A model generated the notes under the pieces. It ran no database searches, was not told the DNA's origin, and saw only the letters and a program-made list of their open reading frames with translations. A program made the translations under genes and the position numbers. Below, one piece after another: positions 1-7,543 of a stretch of DNA of 9,328 nt (its first letter is position 1; every line of letters starts with the position of its first letter). The stretch comes from Beijerinckiaceae bacterium (lineage in GTDB: Bacteria > Pseudomonadota > Alphaproteobacteria > Rhizobiales > Beijerinckiaceae): positions 1 through 9,328 of the forward strand of contig CANGOK010000121.1 in the NCBI GenBank assembly GCA_947455285.1. The letters run 5' to 3'.

Positions 1-613
1 AATGTCCCTCGACTTCGCCGCGCTCCATGGCCAGCATGGCTTCGTTGGAACCGCCATAGCCCATGACGAGTTTGAACTTGGCGCCTAGCACACGGTTCAG
101 CACATTGGGATAGACATAGACGGTTGAGCCAGTGCCCGTTGCGCCAAGAGTCGCTTCTGTCGCGAGGGCGTCTTCGATGTTCTTGATCTTCGACGTGCTC
201 CACATGGCGGTGACGTTCACCGCCGACGACACGCGCCCGATCCAGCTGAATTTCGCTGTCTCGAATTTCACGCCCGGGGCGCCCAATCGCTCATCAAGCA
301 CATTTGTTGCGGCGAGAAGGCCAAGCACCGTGCCGTCCTTCGGGGCGACGTTGTAGATATGGTTGGCGGCAAGAATGCTGCCCGCCCCCGGCATGTTGCG
401 GAAGACGACTTGCGGATTGCCAGGAATATGGCGGCCGATGTGGCGGGCCACCGCGCGGCCATAGACATCGTTGCTGCCGCCCGGCGGATAACCGACGATC
501 AGCTCAATCGTCTTGCCCGTGTAAAAGGCGTCGACGCTTTGCGCCTTGGCGGGAAGCGCTGCGCCAATCAAAAGCGCTGCGCTTGCCATCATCGCCTTGG
601 TGTGCCTGCTCAT
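1..613 (-). CDS. Bug-family (TctC-like) periplasmic solute-binding receptor, 3' end missing
   Basis: Only the N-terminal 204 residues are present; the gene runs off the left edge, and the family is usually about 310-350 residues. The start ATG at 613 follows a good GAGG Shine-Dalgarno. Residues 1-24 form a Sec signal peptide: basic MSRHTK, a hydrophobic stretch, and an AKA cleavage site before QS. After it come the family hallmarks: YPPGGSNDVYGR (about 42-53), where the PGG loop contacts ligand carboxylates in known Bug proteins, then NMPGAGS (about 73-79) and APKDGTVLG (about 89-97). Bug receptors bind carboxylates or other organic ligands in the periplasm, usually for a TctA/TctB transporter, neither of which is visible here. 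It is the last visible gene of the minus-strand operon, 38 bp after the CoxG-like gene, so it probably captures the pathway substrate. Family assignment is firm; the ligand is unknown. Confidence 0.9.
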   Translation of the reverse strand, partial: MSRHTKAMMASAALLIGAALPAKAQSVDAFYTGKTIELIVGYPPGGSNDVYGRAVARHIGRHIPGNPQVVFRNMPGAGSILAANHIYNVAPKDGTVLGLLAATNVLDERLGAPGVKFETAKFSWIGRVSSAVNVTAMWSTSKIKNIEDALATEATLGATGTGSTVYVYPNVLNRVLGAKFKLVMGYGGSNEAMLAMERGEVEGH

Positions 614-651
614 CGTTTCCTCGCTTATTATTTTTTTGACATGGCTTGCGT

Positions 652-1203
652 TTATTTCAGCAGATCCTTGCCGGCGTTCCAAAGACCCTTGGCCACTACG
701 GAGGCTATGCCGATCTCTTTTACGGCCTCAGCTTGCGAGGCGTCTGCGCCAGAGCCCGATAGATTGGCCTCAAGGTTTTTCGCGAATTGATTCATGATGA
801 CCTGCGCAGTCGACTGCAACAGGGCGGCGCCGCGCGCATATTGCGCGATGGAGCCGGCGAGCTGGATATCGGACTCAACAGAAATCCTCGTTCCGCCGTC
901 GACCTCACTCAAGCTGAAGACGACATCGGCGCGCGCAGTGCCACGCGCCTTTTCTTCATTGCCCTGCGCCTTTGCGAGCACGCGGTAGTTGGCTTCATCC
1001 CGTTCGATGAAGCTCACGGCGCCCTTGAACTTGAGCGCAATGGGGCCAAGCTTAACGGCGATGGTTCCCACATGGGAGTCATCGGGCCGCGACTCCAGCA
1101 GCTCCGCGCCCGGCGCGCAGCGAGCGACGCGGGGAATGTCGTTCAACGCAATCCATATGTCGGCGATGGTCGCCTGAACATGGATTTCATTTTTGATCTT
1201 CAT
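652..1203 (-). CDS. CoxG-like SRPBCC (START/Bet v1 fold) protein, quinone/lipid-binding type
   Basis: A 183-residue protein of the CoxG family. Family features include the N-terminal beta strand KNEIHVQATIADIW, the segment CAPGAELLE (about 29-37), VKLGPIALKFKG (about 50-61) and a hydrophobic C-terminal half with LAGSIAQYARGAALLQS. The last 20 or so residues (SVVAKGLWNAGKDLLK) look like an amphipathic helix that could touch the membrane. CoxG proteins accompany molybdenum hydroxylases of the CO-dehydrogenase type; mycobacterial CoxG has been reported to draw quinone from the membrane as electron acceptor. A similar role for the hydroxylase encoded upstream is inference. The start ATG at 1203 is chosen because it overlaps the UbiD stop as ATGA, which suggests translational coupling. 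The in-frame upstream extension to 1290 lies wholly inside the UbiD gene and lacks family similarity. The stop is TAA. Confidence 0.87.
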   Translation of the reverse strand: MKIKNEIHVQATIADIWIALNDIPRVARCAPGAELLESRPDDSHVGTIAVKLGPIALKFKGAVSFIERDEANYRVLAKAQGNEEKARGTARADVVFSLSEVDGGTRISVESDIQLAGSIAQYARGAALLQSTAQVIMNQFAKNLEANLSGSGADASQAEAVKEIGIASVVAKGLWNAGKDLLK

Positions 1204-2843
1204 AATTTCTTTTCCACCGAGCGGACGGAGGTTTCGGCGCCAAGGCCGGAGCGTTGACGCGCCAGCGTCTGCAACCCATTCGCTTCCCAATTGCCTTCGA
1301 CGGCGTTCTTCGCAAATTCAGTCCAGTCATCGCCCCAGTTGCCAAGCTCGTAGCCATGCCAGGGTGAGGGGACTTTCACGGCGGGCAGACCGAGCTCCTT
1401 CCAGATGTCGAGCGCCTCTTCCATGAACTCCTTCTTGGGGAGCGCGAGGGGCGGCATCAGGCGTTTGCGTGTGGCGTCGACGAGCAGGGCCGAATCGCTC
1501 TTGCGTTCGCCATATTGCGAGCCCTGTCCGCCGCCACGATAGGGAAGGATGAGCGTGTCTTCCTTGGGGTTGCAGCGATAGGCCATGGACCACAGAACCG
1601 CGTCGACAGATGAAGGGTCAATATCGTCGCTGACCGCGATCACCACCTTGCCAAAGGCGGTGATATAGGAGCTCGCCGCCTCAAGCGCGCGCCAGACTTC
1701 GCTCTGCGGCGCGCCATATTCGAATTGCAGGAAGATCACAGGCCGCAGATTGGTCAACGGTTCATGCAGCACGATTCGCTTGATGCCCTTGATGTTGAGC
1801 GTCTTGCGCAGATGGTGAAGGAACAGCGGCTCATAAGCCACCTTCTTGATCACGCTCGACTCGCTCGGCGTGACCTGGCTGATGATGGCGCTGAAGATGG
1901 CGTTGCGCCGATGGGTGATGGCCGTCACTTGCATGGGCATGTTGAAGGCTTCGAGCGCCACATAGCCGTTGCTCTCTCCGAAGGGCGCTTCGGGTTCGAG
2001 CAAATCAGGCTCGATGTAACCTTCGATCACGATCTCAGAATTTGCGGGAACTTCGAGATCATTGGTGAGGCACTTCACCATTTCCACGGGCGCGCCTGCG
2101 ACCGCTCCGGCCACCGCGTATTCGTCAACATCGATGCCGAATTTCTGCGGCGAGGTGAAGATGACAACGGGCGCGCCGCCAAGCGCGATGGAGATTGGCA
2201 TCCGCTCCTTGCGGTCGCGATATTTCAACCAATGCACCCAGCCGCCTGCGCCGCCGGGCCGCGCCACCATACGCACGACAAGCCGGTCCGTCGCCTTGAG
2301 CGCGGCGCGATACATGCCCGTGTTCTGCACGCCGGTCTCGGGATCGCGCGTCACGCAAAGCGTGGCGGTGAGATAGGGGGCGGCGTCATAGCCCGGCGTT
2401 GAAATGGGTACGGGCAACATGGCGAGTCCGCCGCCGGGGCGCTTCAACTCATCGCCCGTGATGACGACTTCCTGACAGGCGCCCTTGGCCACGGTCACTG
2501 GCGGCACGGGATTGGCTACGGCGTCCATCCATGCGGGGCCGATCTCGCTCGTGGGCCGGCCCATGCCCATGGCGTAGATGCGCGCCGAGCCCGCAAGGGC
2601 GCCGAGCAGCACGGGCATGTCGTAGCGCTTGCCCTTGGAGTCCACCACATTGGTGAAGAGGAAAGCCTTGCGCTCATCCTCAGGCATGCCGCCGATGAAT
2701 TGCCAGCGCACGAGCGGCTGCAGCTGCGTGTCCTTGTTGATGGGACGGTCGATGCGCACGAGAAGGCCAGCAGCGTCGAGCGCGGCGAGATGTTCGTGCA
2801 GATCGCGGGGCGGATTGGGGGCTGCGCCCTTGGCGTCAGTCAT
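1200..2843 (-). CDS. UbiD-family prenylated-FMN-dependent (de)carboxylase
   Basis: A 547-residue UbiD-family protein, slightly longer than the usual 480-520. These enzymes use prenylated FMN, a metal ion and K+ to decarboxylate, or in reverse carboxylate, aromatic and alpha,beta-unsaturated acids in the cytoplasm. Family landmarks are PRDLHEHLAALDAAG near the N-terminus, QNTGMYR at 173-179 (N174 and R179 match the metal-binding Asn and catalytic Arg of the Asn-x4-Arg motif), VPANSEIVIEG at 265-275 (E270 matches the metal ligand), PFGESNGY at 287-294 and PSE at 326-328, where E328 is the likely catalytic acid. ATG 2843 is preferred over an in-frame TTG at 2873 because AGGA lies about 7 bases upstream and the TTG overlaps the hydrolase stop. 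It sits 26 bp after the hydrolase and overlaps the CoxG-like start. Its context with a molybdenum hydroxylase argues for catabolism rather than ubiquinone synthesis. No UbiX prenyltransferase is in the window. Substrate unknown. Confidence 0.92.
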   Translation of the reverse strand: MTDAKGAAPNPPRDLHEHLAALDAAGLLVRIDRPINKDTQLQPLVRWQFIGGMPEDERKAFLFTNVVDSKGKRYDMPVLLGALAGSARIYAMGMGRPTSEIGPAWMDAVANPVPPVTVAKGACQEVVITGDELKRPGGGLAMLPVPISTPGYDAAPYLTATLCVTRDPETGVQNTGMYRAALKATDRLVVRMVARPGGAGGWVHWLKYRDRKERMPISIALGGAPVVIFTSPQKFGIDVDEYAVAGAVAGAPVEMVKCLTNDLEVPANSEIVIEGYIEPDLLEPEAPFGESNGYVALEAFNMPMQVTAITHRRNAIFSAIISQVTPSESSVIKKVAYEPLFLHHLRKTLNIKGIKRIVLHEPLTNLRPVIFLQFEYGAPQSEVWRALEAASSYITAFGKVVIAVSDDIDPSSVDAVLWSMAYRCNPKEDTLILPYRGGGQGSQYGERKSDSALLVDATRKRLMPPLALPKKEFMEEALDIWKELGLPAVKVPSPWHGYELGNWGDDWTEFAKNAVEGNWEANGLQTLARQRSGLGAETSVRSVEKKL

Positions 2844-2869
2844 TGATCGGTCCTTTTGAGATACGTGGC

Positions 2870-3664
2870 TCAATCCGCATAAACGCGGTTGGCGAAGGCG
2901 CGCAGCAGGGCGGCGAATTGCCTGGGCTGTTCGAGGGGCGCGAGATGCCCGGTGTCGAGTTCTTGATATTCGCAGTGAGGAATGGTGGCTGCGAGATCCT
3001 TCATGGCGCTGACGGGCGTCGACTGATCGCGCAAGCCCGCAATCACCATGGCGGGGCGCTGCATCGACTCAAGCTGCGTGGCATAATTGAGATCGCGGAT
3101 TGCCCGCCATGACCAGCAATGCGCGACAGGATCAGCCGCCAGCAGCCAATCGCGCGCCTTGAGCACGAGGTCAGGCCGCTGCACCTGAAGATCAGCGTCG
3201 AACCAGCGCGTCAGCGTCGTCTGCAGAACGGTCGGCATGCCCTTGAGCGCGGCTTGCGCGCGTTGCTCCATGGTCGCGCGGCCCTGATCGTTGCGGCGAT
3301 GGGCTGTGTTGGCGATGACGACGCCTGCGAGAAGATCAGGCGCGCGTACGGACATGGCCTGCGCGGTCATGCCACCCATGGAACAGCCCGCAACTATGGT
3401 CGGCGCCTGACCGACCGCGCGGATGAGTTCGGCGACATCGTCCGACAATTCATCATGGCCGAAGCCTTCGGACGGCACGTCGCTTTCGCCATGGCCGCGC
3501 GCGTCGGGGGTGATGATGCGGAACTCGCTTTCAAGCTCCGCCACGACCGGATCCCAGAAGGCGCCGCAGAGGCCAACCGGATGCAGCAGCACCATGGTGC
3601 GGCCCTGCCCGCGTGAGCGATAGGCGATGCTGAGGCCCGACTTCGTTCTGAATCGCATGGTCAC
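2870..3664 (-). CDS. Alpha/beta-fold hydrolase, 3-oxoadipate enol-lactonase (PcaD)-like
   Basis: A 264-residue single-domain alpha/beta hydrolase. It has the oxyanion-hole motif HPVG (28-31), DARGHGESD (54-62), nucleophile elbow G-C-S-M-G with Ser95, acid Asp213 in GLRDQSTP, and His240 in DTGHLAPLEQP, so the catalytic triad is complete. The overall pattern resembles PcaD, whose enzymes open the enol-lactone of the beta-ketoadipate pathway. Related hydrolases act on lactones, esters or N-formyl amides such as N-formylmaleamate, so the exact bond is open. The GTG at 3664 is chosen: AGGGG lies about 5 bases upstream, and the GTGA overlap with the CoxL-like stop is typical of coupled genes. An ATG two codons later (3658) is a possible alternative with worse spacing. 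There is no signal peptide, so it is cytoplasmic. Its position between hydroxylase and decarboxylase genes suggests it processes a ring-derived intermediate. Confidence 0.9.
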   Translation of the reverse strand: MTMRFRTKSGLSIAYRSRGQGRTMVLLHPVGLCGAFWDPVVAELESEFRIITPDARGHGESDVPSEGFGHDELSDDVAELIRAVGQAPTIVAGCSMGGMTAQAMSVRAPDLLAGVVIANTAHRRNDQGRATMEQRAQAALKGMPTVLQTTLTRWFDADLQVQRPDLVLKARDWLLAADPVAHCWSWRAIRDLNYATQLESMQRPAMVIAGLRDQSTPVSAMKDLAATIPHCEYQELDTGHLAPLEQPRQFAALLRAFANRVYAD

Positions 3665-5997
3665 TGCTTCCCCTTGGCGTCTAGCACCACCTGTACGATT
3701 TTCTCGGGCGAGATCGGCATCTGCGTCAGTCTGGCGTTGAAGGGGCGCAAAGCGTCTTCAACCGCGCTGATGATCGCCGCGATGACGGCGATTGTGCCGC
3801 CTTCGCCCGCGCCCTTCACGCCGATCGGGTTAAGAGGCGATGGCGTCTCCGTATGCAGGGTTTCAACATTCGGAACGTCGGTCGCCATGGGCAGGAGATA
3901 ATCTGCGAAGCTCGTGGTGAGGGGCTGGCCGCTCTCGTCGAAGAGCAGTTTTTCGAAGAGAGCGTTGCCAATGCCATGGGCCACGCCGCCAACGATCTGA
4001 CCCTCGACGATCATGGGGTTGATGACGTTTCCGCAGTCGTGATTGACGAGCACGCGCGTGACTTTCACGTGGCCGGTCTCGATATCAACCTCGACTTCGG
4101 CCACATGGCAGCTGTTGGCGTAAGTCGATTGCTCCGGCTTGAAATAGCTCGTCGCCTCAAGGCCCGGATCGCGATCCGCCTTCATCGAGAAGCCATAGAG
4201 ACCGACAGCGTTATAGGCGAGCTCCCTGAAGGTCTTGCGCATTCCCGGCACGCCGCGAACCTCAACAGCGCCATCCTTCAACTCAAGATCATCTGGTGAG
4301 ACCTCGAGCAGTTCGGATGCGATTTTCTTGATCTTCTCGCGCACTTCGATGGCGGCGAGATGAACCGAAGAGCCTGCGTTGACTGCCGTGCGCGAGGCGA
4401 AGGTTCCCATGCCGAAGGGAATGGTGGCGGTGTCGGCCGTCACCACGCTCACATCTTCATAGCTGACGCCAAGATGATCGGCTGCGATCTGCGCCAGCGT
4501 CGTCTTGTGCGATTGGCCCTGCGGCGTCGCGCCGGTGAAGACGACGATCTTGCCACTTGTCGAAACGCGTATGGTCGCGCCCTCATAGGGGCCAAGGCCC
4601 GTTCCTTCAACGGCGTTGCTGAGGCCGATGCCGATATAACGGCCCTGCTTCAGCGCCTCTTCCTGCCGCGTGCGGAAATTGTCCCAATCCATATAGTCCA
4701 GCGCCATCTGCTGGCTCTTGGGATAATCGCCGCTGTCATAGGTGACGGGGCGGCCGTCACGGAAGATTAGGCCGACCTTGTAGGGGAATTGATCAGGTTG
4801 GATGAAATTGCGCCGACGCACTTCGGCCCGGTCGAGGCCGAACTCCTGCGCGATGCGATCCATCATTCGTTCCATGACGAAGCAGCCCTGCGGGCGCCCT
4901 GCGCCGCGCACGGGGCTGCAGGTGATCTTGTTCGTCATGGCGACGATGAGTTCGAGTTGGTAGTTCGGCAGCACATAGGGGCCGATGACCGAGGTCGCGG
5001 CGATCCATGGCAGCACGAGGCCCCAGGTGACATAAGCGCCGCCGTCATGGACGAGACGGCCGCGCAAGCCGAGCAGCTTCGCATTCTCGTCGACGGCGAC
5101 TTCCATGTCCCAATACTGGTCGCGTTCCTGCTGGGTGGCGACGAAATTCTCGCGACGGTCTTCAATCCATTTCACGGGCTTGCCGACCACCATGGTCGCG
5201 GCGGCCAGCGCGCCATATTCAACATAGAACGAGCCCTTCGGCCCAAAGCCGCCGCCCACATCGTTTGTGATGACCCGCACCTGATTGTCGGCGAGATCGA
5301 GCAGGTCGATAAAGGTGCGCTTGAAACGGTGCGAGCCCTGCGAGGAGGCGTGAACCGTCAGCTGCTCCGTGTGGGCGTCCCAATCGGCGACGACGCCGCG
5401 GCATTCCATGAAGAAAGGCCCCCCACGATGAAGCGCGAATTGCTCGCGGAAAACATGGGCCGCTTGCGCGAAGGCCTTGTCGGTATCGCCGATCTTGACC
5501 GGAACTTGCGTGACGATGTTGTTGACCGCGCCCTGCTGGGCGAGGGCCGCGCCTTCGACGATCGCTTCGCGCGGGTCGATGGAGGCGGGCAGCACATCGT
5601 AATCAATCTCGACCAGCGCAGCCGCGTCTTCCGCGATATAGCGGCTCTCCGCAACGACGATGGCGATGGCCTCGCCGGCGAAACAGGTTTCATCCTTCGC
5701 CAGCACCCAGGGCATGAAGGTTTGCTTGATCGCGGGGTGCGGCACATAGAGCGGCAGCCGACGCGAGCGCATGGGTTCGGGCAAATCATCGTGGGTCAGT
5801 ATCGCGACGACGCCCGGAAGCGCGAGGGCCGCGCTCTTGTCGATGCTCTTGATGAGCGCGTGAGCGTAGGGACTGCGCACGAAAGCCGCGTGCAGCATGC
5901 CCGGAAGCTTCACGTCATCGACATAACGGCCCTTGCCCGTGAGCAGGGCGGGGTCTTCCTTGCGAAGGACGCTGGCGCCGAAGAATTTCATCCCCAT
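3661..5997 (-). CDS. Molybdenum hydroxylase large subunit (CoxL/XdhB-like, molybdopterin-binding)
   Basis: A 778-residue xanthine-oxidase-family catalytic subunit of full length. Such subunits carry Mo bound to a pyranopterin dinucleotide and hydroxylate a carbon next to a ring nitrogen or an aldehyde carbon, using water as oxygen source. Visible motifs: SVLRKEDPALLTGKGRYVDD near the N-terminus, GGGFGPKG (248-255, cofactor contact), VRGAGRPQG (363-371), TGATPQGQSH (488-497) and GVKGAGEGG (726-734), in which Glu732 is the expected catalytic base. The loop at 363-368 is VRGAGR, not the AYRCSFR of true CO dehydrogenase with its Cu-binding Cys, so CO oxidation is unlikely. The start at 5997 shares one base with the CoxS-like stop (TGATG), with GGAG about 8 bases upstream; a second ATG at 5991 is possible. 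The longer open frame upstream of 5997 is only CoxS read in another frame. Substrate unknown; no insertion chaperone is in the window. Confidence 0.93.
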   Translation of the reverse strand: MGMKFFGASVLRKEDPALLTGKGRYVDDVKLPGMLHAAFVRSPYAHALIKSIDKSAALALPGVVAILTHDDLPEPMRSRRLPLYVPHPAIKQTFMPWVLAKDETCFAGEAIAIVVAESRYIAEDAAALVEIDYDVLPASIDPREAIVEGAALAQQGAVNNIVTQVPVKIGDTDKAFAQAAHVFREQFALHRGGPFFMECRGVVADWDAHTEQLTVHASSQGSHRFKRTFIDLLDLADNQVRVITNDVGGGFGPKGSFYVEYGALAAATMVVGKPVKWIEDRRENFVATQQERDQYWDMEVAVDENAKLLGLRGRLVHDGGAYVTWGLVLPWIAATSVIGPYVLPNYQLELIVAMTNKITCSPVRGAGRPQGCFVMERMMDRIAQEFGLDRAEVRRRNFIQPDQFPYKVGLIFRDGRPVTYDSGDYPKSQQMALDYMDWDNFRTRQEEALKQGRYIGIGLSNAVEGTGLGPYEGATIRVSTSGKIVVFTGATPQGQSHKTTLAQIAADHLGVSYEDVSVVTADTATIPFGMGTFASRTAVNAGSSVHLAAIEVREKIKKIASELLEVSPDDLELKDGAVEVRGVPGMRKTFRELAYNAVGLYGFSMKADRDPGLEATSYFKPEQSTYANSCHVAEVEVDIETGHVKVTRVLVNHDCGNVINPMIVEGQIVGGVAHGIGNALFEKLLFDESGQPLTTSFADYLLPMATDVPNVETLHTETPSPLNPIGVKGAGEGGTIAVIAAIISAVEDALRPFNARLTQMPISPEKIVQVVLDAKGKQ

Positions 5998-6494
5998 CAC
6001 GCATTCTCCGCATTGGCGTCGCGCATCTTTTGTGCGGCGTCTAGACCGGCCGCGACAATGGCCTGATAGCCCGTGCAACGGCACAGATTGCCGGTCAGCA
6101 CCTCACGCAGGTCTTCTTCGGTTGGATCGGGATTGTCGCGCAGATGTTCGCTCAGGGTGATCAACATGCCGGGCGTGCAGAAGCCGCATTGCAGGCCGTG
6201 ATTGTTCTGGAAGGCTTCCTGCAGGATGGACAGCTTTCCATCGGCTTGCGTGAGGCCTTCGATCGTGGTGATCGACTTGCCATTGGCCTGCACCGCGAAC
6301 ATCAGGCACGAGCGGGCGGAATGTCCGTCGACCATCACCGTGCAGGCGCCGCAGACGCCGTGTTCGCAGCCCACATGGGTTCCGGTGAGATCCAGCGTAT
6401 GACGCAGGAAATCGACAAGCAGCAAGCGGCTCTCGACTTCGGCCTCATGGCGCTTGCCGTTCACTGTGACGGCGATTTTTCTGGTGTCAGACAT
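5997..6494 (-). CDS. Molybdenum hydroxylase small subunit (CoxS-like, two [2Fe-2S] clusters)
   Basis: A 165-residue iron-sulfur subunit of the family's usual size. The plant-ferredoxin-like N-terminal half binds one [2Fe-2S] cluster through Cys43, Cys48, Cys51 and Cys63 (GCEHGVCGACTV followed by SARSC). The helical C-terminal half binds the second through Cys103, Cys106, Cys138 and Cys140 (QCGFCTPGM and GNLCRCTGY). All eight cysteines are present, so electron transfer from the Mo centre to the FAD subunit should be intact. The gene starts at ATG 6494, inside the last codons of the CoxM-like gene (8 bp overlap), with AGGAG about 9 bases upstream, and shares one base with the CoxL-like start. 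No signal peptide or Tat motif is seen, so the complex is cytoplasmic. Confidence 0.95.
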   Translation of the reverse strand: MSDTRKIAVTVNGKRHEAEVESRLLLVDFLRHTLDLTGTHVGCEHGVCGACTVMVDGHSARSCLMFAVQANGKSITTIEGLTQADGKLSILQEAFQNNHGLQCGFCTPGMLITLSEHLRDNPDPTEEDLREVLTGNLCRCTGYQAIVAAGLDAAQKMRDANAENA

Positions 6495-7365
6495 GGTGGA
6501 GGCTCCTCTCGCGTGCGCACACGAGCGCCCGGCGCAGGGCGCGGGCTGAAAGGACGGAGGCGAGGTGCTGGCGATAGGCGGCGCTCACATGGGCGTCATC
6601 CATGGCCTCTACTTGAGAGGCCGCATCAGAGGCGGCCTTGATGAAATCCTCATCAGGCGTCGCGCTGATGGCCTGCGCTTCAAAATCGGTCAAACGCATC
6701 GGCGCCGGGGCGAGGCCGCCGATCACCATGGCGAAGCGCGAAATGGCGCCTTTCGCATCAAGCGTCAGCAGGACGCCTGCCGAGGCGATGGCGAAATCGC
6801 CGTGCCTGCGCGCATATTCCTCGAAGCCCCAGCCATGCTCGGGCGCCCATGCCTCGAAGGAGATCTGCGTGAGCAATTCGCCCGGCTCAAGCGCGCTGGT
6901 CATGAAGCCGAGCGCGAATTCGTTCATGGGCAGATCACGCGCTCCGCTCACTGACTGCGCGGTCAGCACTGCGTCATGCAGCATCATCATCGCCGGCGTT
7001 TCCGCGGCAGGGTCGAGATGGCAGAGGGAGCCGCCGATCGTGCCGCGATTTCGCGTCTGACGGTGGCCGACATGGCGCAGAGCTTCGACCAGAATGGGGC
7101 AGGCCTGCGCAACTTCGCTTGAAAATTCGACATCGCGCTGGCGCGTCATGGCGCCGAAAGTCAGGCGTTCGCCCACCTCGACGCCGCGCAAGGCCTCGAT
7201 CCCGTTGAGGTCAACGAGATGATCGGGCGTCGCATAGCGAAAGTTCATCATGGGTACGAGCGATTGGCCGCCGGCGAGCGGGCGCGCGCTCTCATGTTGC
7301 GCCAGCAAGGCGACTGCGTCCCCAATGGTCGTGGGGTCGTGATAGGCGAAGGGGGCGGGTTTCAT
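6487..7365 (-). CDS. Molybdenum hydroxylase medium subunit (CoxM-like, FAD-binding)
   Basis: A 292-residue FAD-binding subunit, within the family's normal 280-300. The FAD pyrophosphate-binding motifs are present: RPLAGGQSLVPMM (28-40) and TIGGSLCHLDPAAE (109-122), followed by the CO-dehydrogenase flavoprotein C-terminal domain (from about 170, with ARRHGDFAIASAGV). It accepts electrons from the CoxS-like clusters and passes them to an external acceptor. The start ATG at 7365 is favoured over an upstream GTG at 7380 because GGAGG lies about 4-5 bases before it. It is the first gene of the minus-strand operon and faces the divergent intergenic region, so the operon promoter should lie between 7366 and about 7500. 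The M-S-L order is the usual CoxMSL arrangement. Confidence 0.94.
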   Translation of the reverse strand: MKPAPFAYHDPTTIGDAVALLAQHESARPLAGGQSLVPMMNFRYATPDHLVDLNGIEALRGVEVGERLTFGAMTRQRDVEFSSEVAQACPILVEALRHVGHRQTRNRGTIGGSLCHLDPAAETPAMMMLHDAVLTAQSVSGARDLPMNEFALGFMTSALEPGELLTQISFEAWAPEHGWGFEEYARRHGDFAIASAGVLLTLDAKGAISRFAMVIGGLAPAPMRLTDFEAQAISATPDEDFIKAASDAASQVEAMDDAHVSAAYRQHLASVLSARALRRALVCARERSLHHV

Positions 7366-7464
7366 TTTTCCTCCGGTCACCGCGCCTGACCCAGGTTTTC
7401 ACAAGGGCCGGCCAGCGGGCTTTGGGGCAAAAGACCACAGACCCGTCCCCCTCGCAAGAAGGGC

Positions 7465-7479
7465 TTGGCCGTTTGCCAA
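7465..7479. promoter_or_regulatory. Inverted repeat TTGGC-N5-GCCAA in divergent promoter region
   Basis: A perfect 5-bp inverted repeat with a 5-bp spacer lies between the divergent CoxM-like and ModA-like genes, about 100 bp before the first and 64 bp before the second. The spacing gives a T-N11-A box of the kind LysR-type regulators bind, and the right arm with its flank (TTGCCA) could also be a -35 element for the plus-strand gene. No regulator gene lies in the window, so the binding protein is unknown. The repeat is seen directly; its function is inference. Confidence 0.4.
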
Positions 7480-7487
7480 ATTAAAAA

Positions 7488-7503
7488 AAATGATTGATCA
7501 TTT
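7488..7503. promoter_or_regulatory. 16-bp palindrome AAATGAT-TG-ATCATTT, candidate operator
   Basis: Two perfect 7-bp arms surround a 2-bp centre, right after an A-rich run and 40 bp before the ModA-like start. The symmetry and length suit a dimeric repressor or activator such as a GntR-, TetR- or MarR-type protein. It sits where a regulator could control the plus-strand gene, the minus-strand operon, or both. An ATG at 7490 inside it opens the longer form of the ModA-like frame, but it lacks a ribosome site, so the palindrome is better read as non-coding control DNA. Confidence 0.45.
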
Positions 7504-7543
7504 CGCCAGAGAAAAGCGCTGTTTTAGCGCGTGTGAGGAAACC

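Noticed and set aside
1725..2402. A 225-codon plus-strand open frame antisense to UbiD
   Set aside because: It lies wholly opposite the well-conserved UbiD core, has no family resemblance and no ribosome site of note.
4789..6066. A 425-codon open frame on the plus strand, antisense to the CoxL-like and CoxS-like genes
   Set aside because: It is a shadow of high-GC third-position codons. The minus-strand frame holds clear molybdopterin and iron-sulfur motifs, while this one has low-complexity Arg/Asp/Gly/His-rich sequence with no recognisable domain.
3661..7365. Aerobic CO dehydrogenase
   Set aside because: The CoxL-like subunit lacks the AYRCSFR loop and its Cys needed for the Cu-Mo centre; it carries VRGAGR instead.
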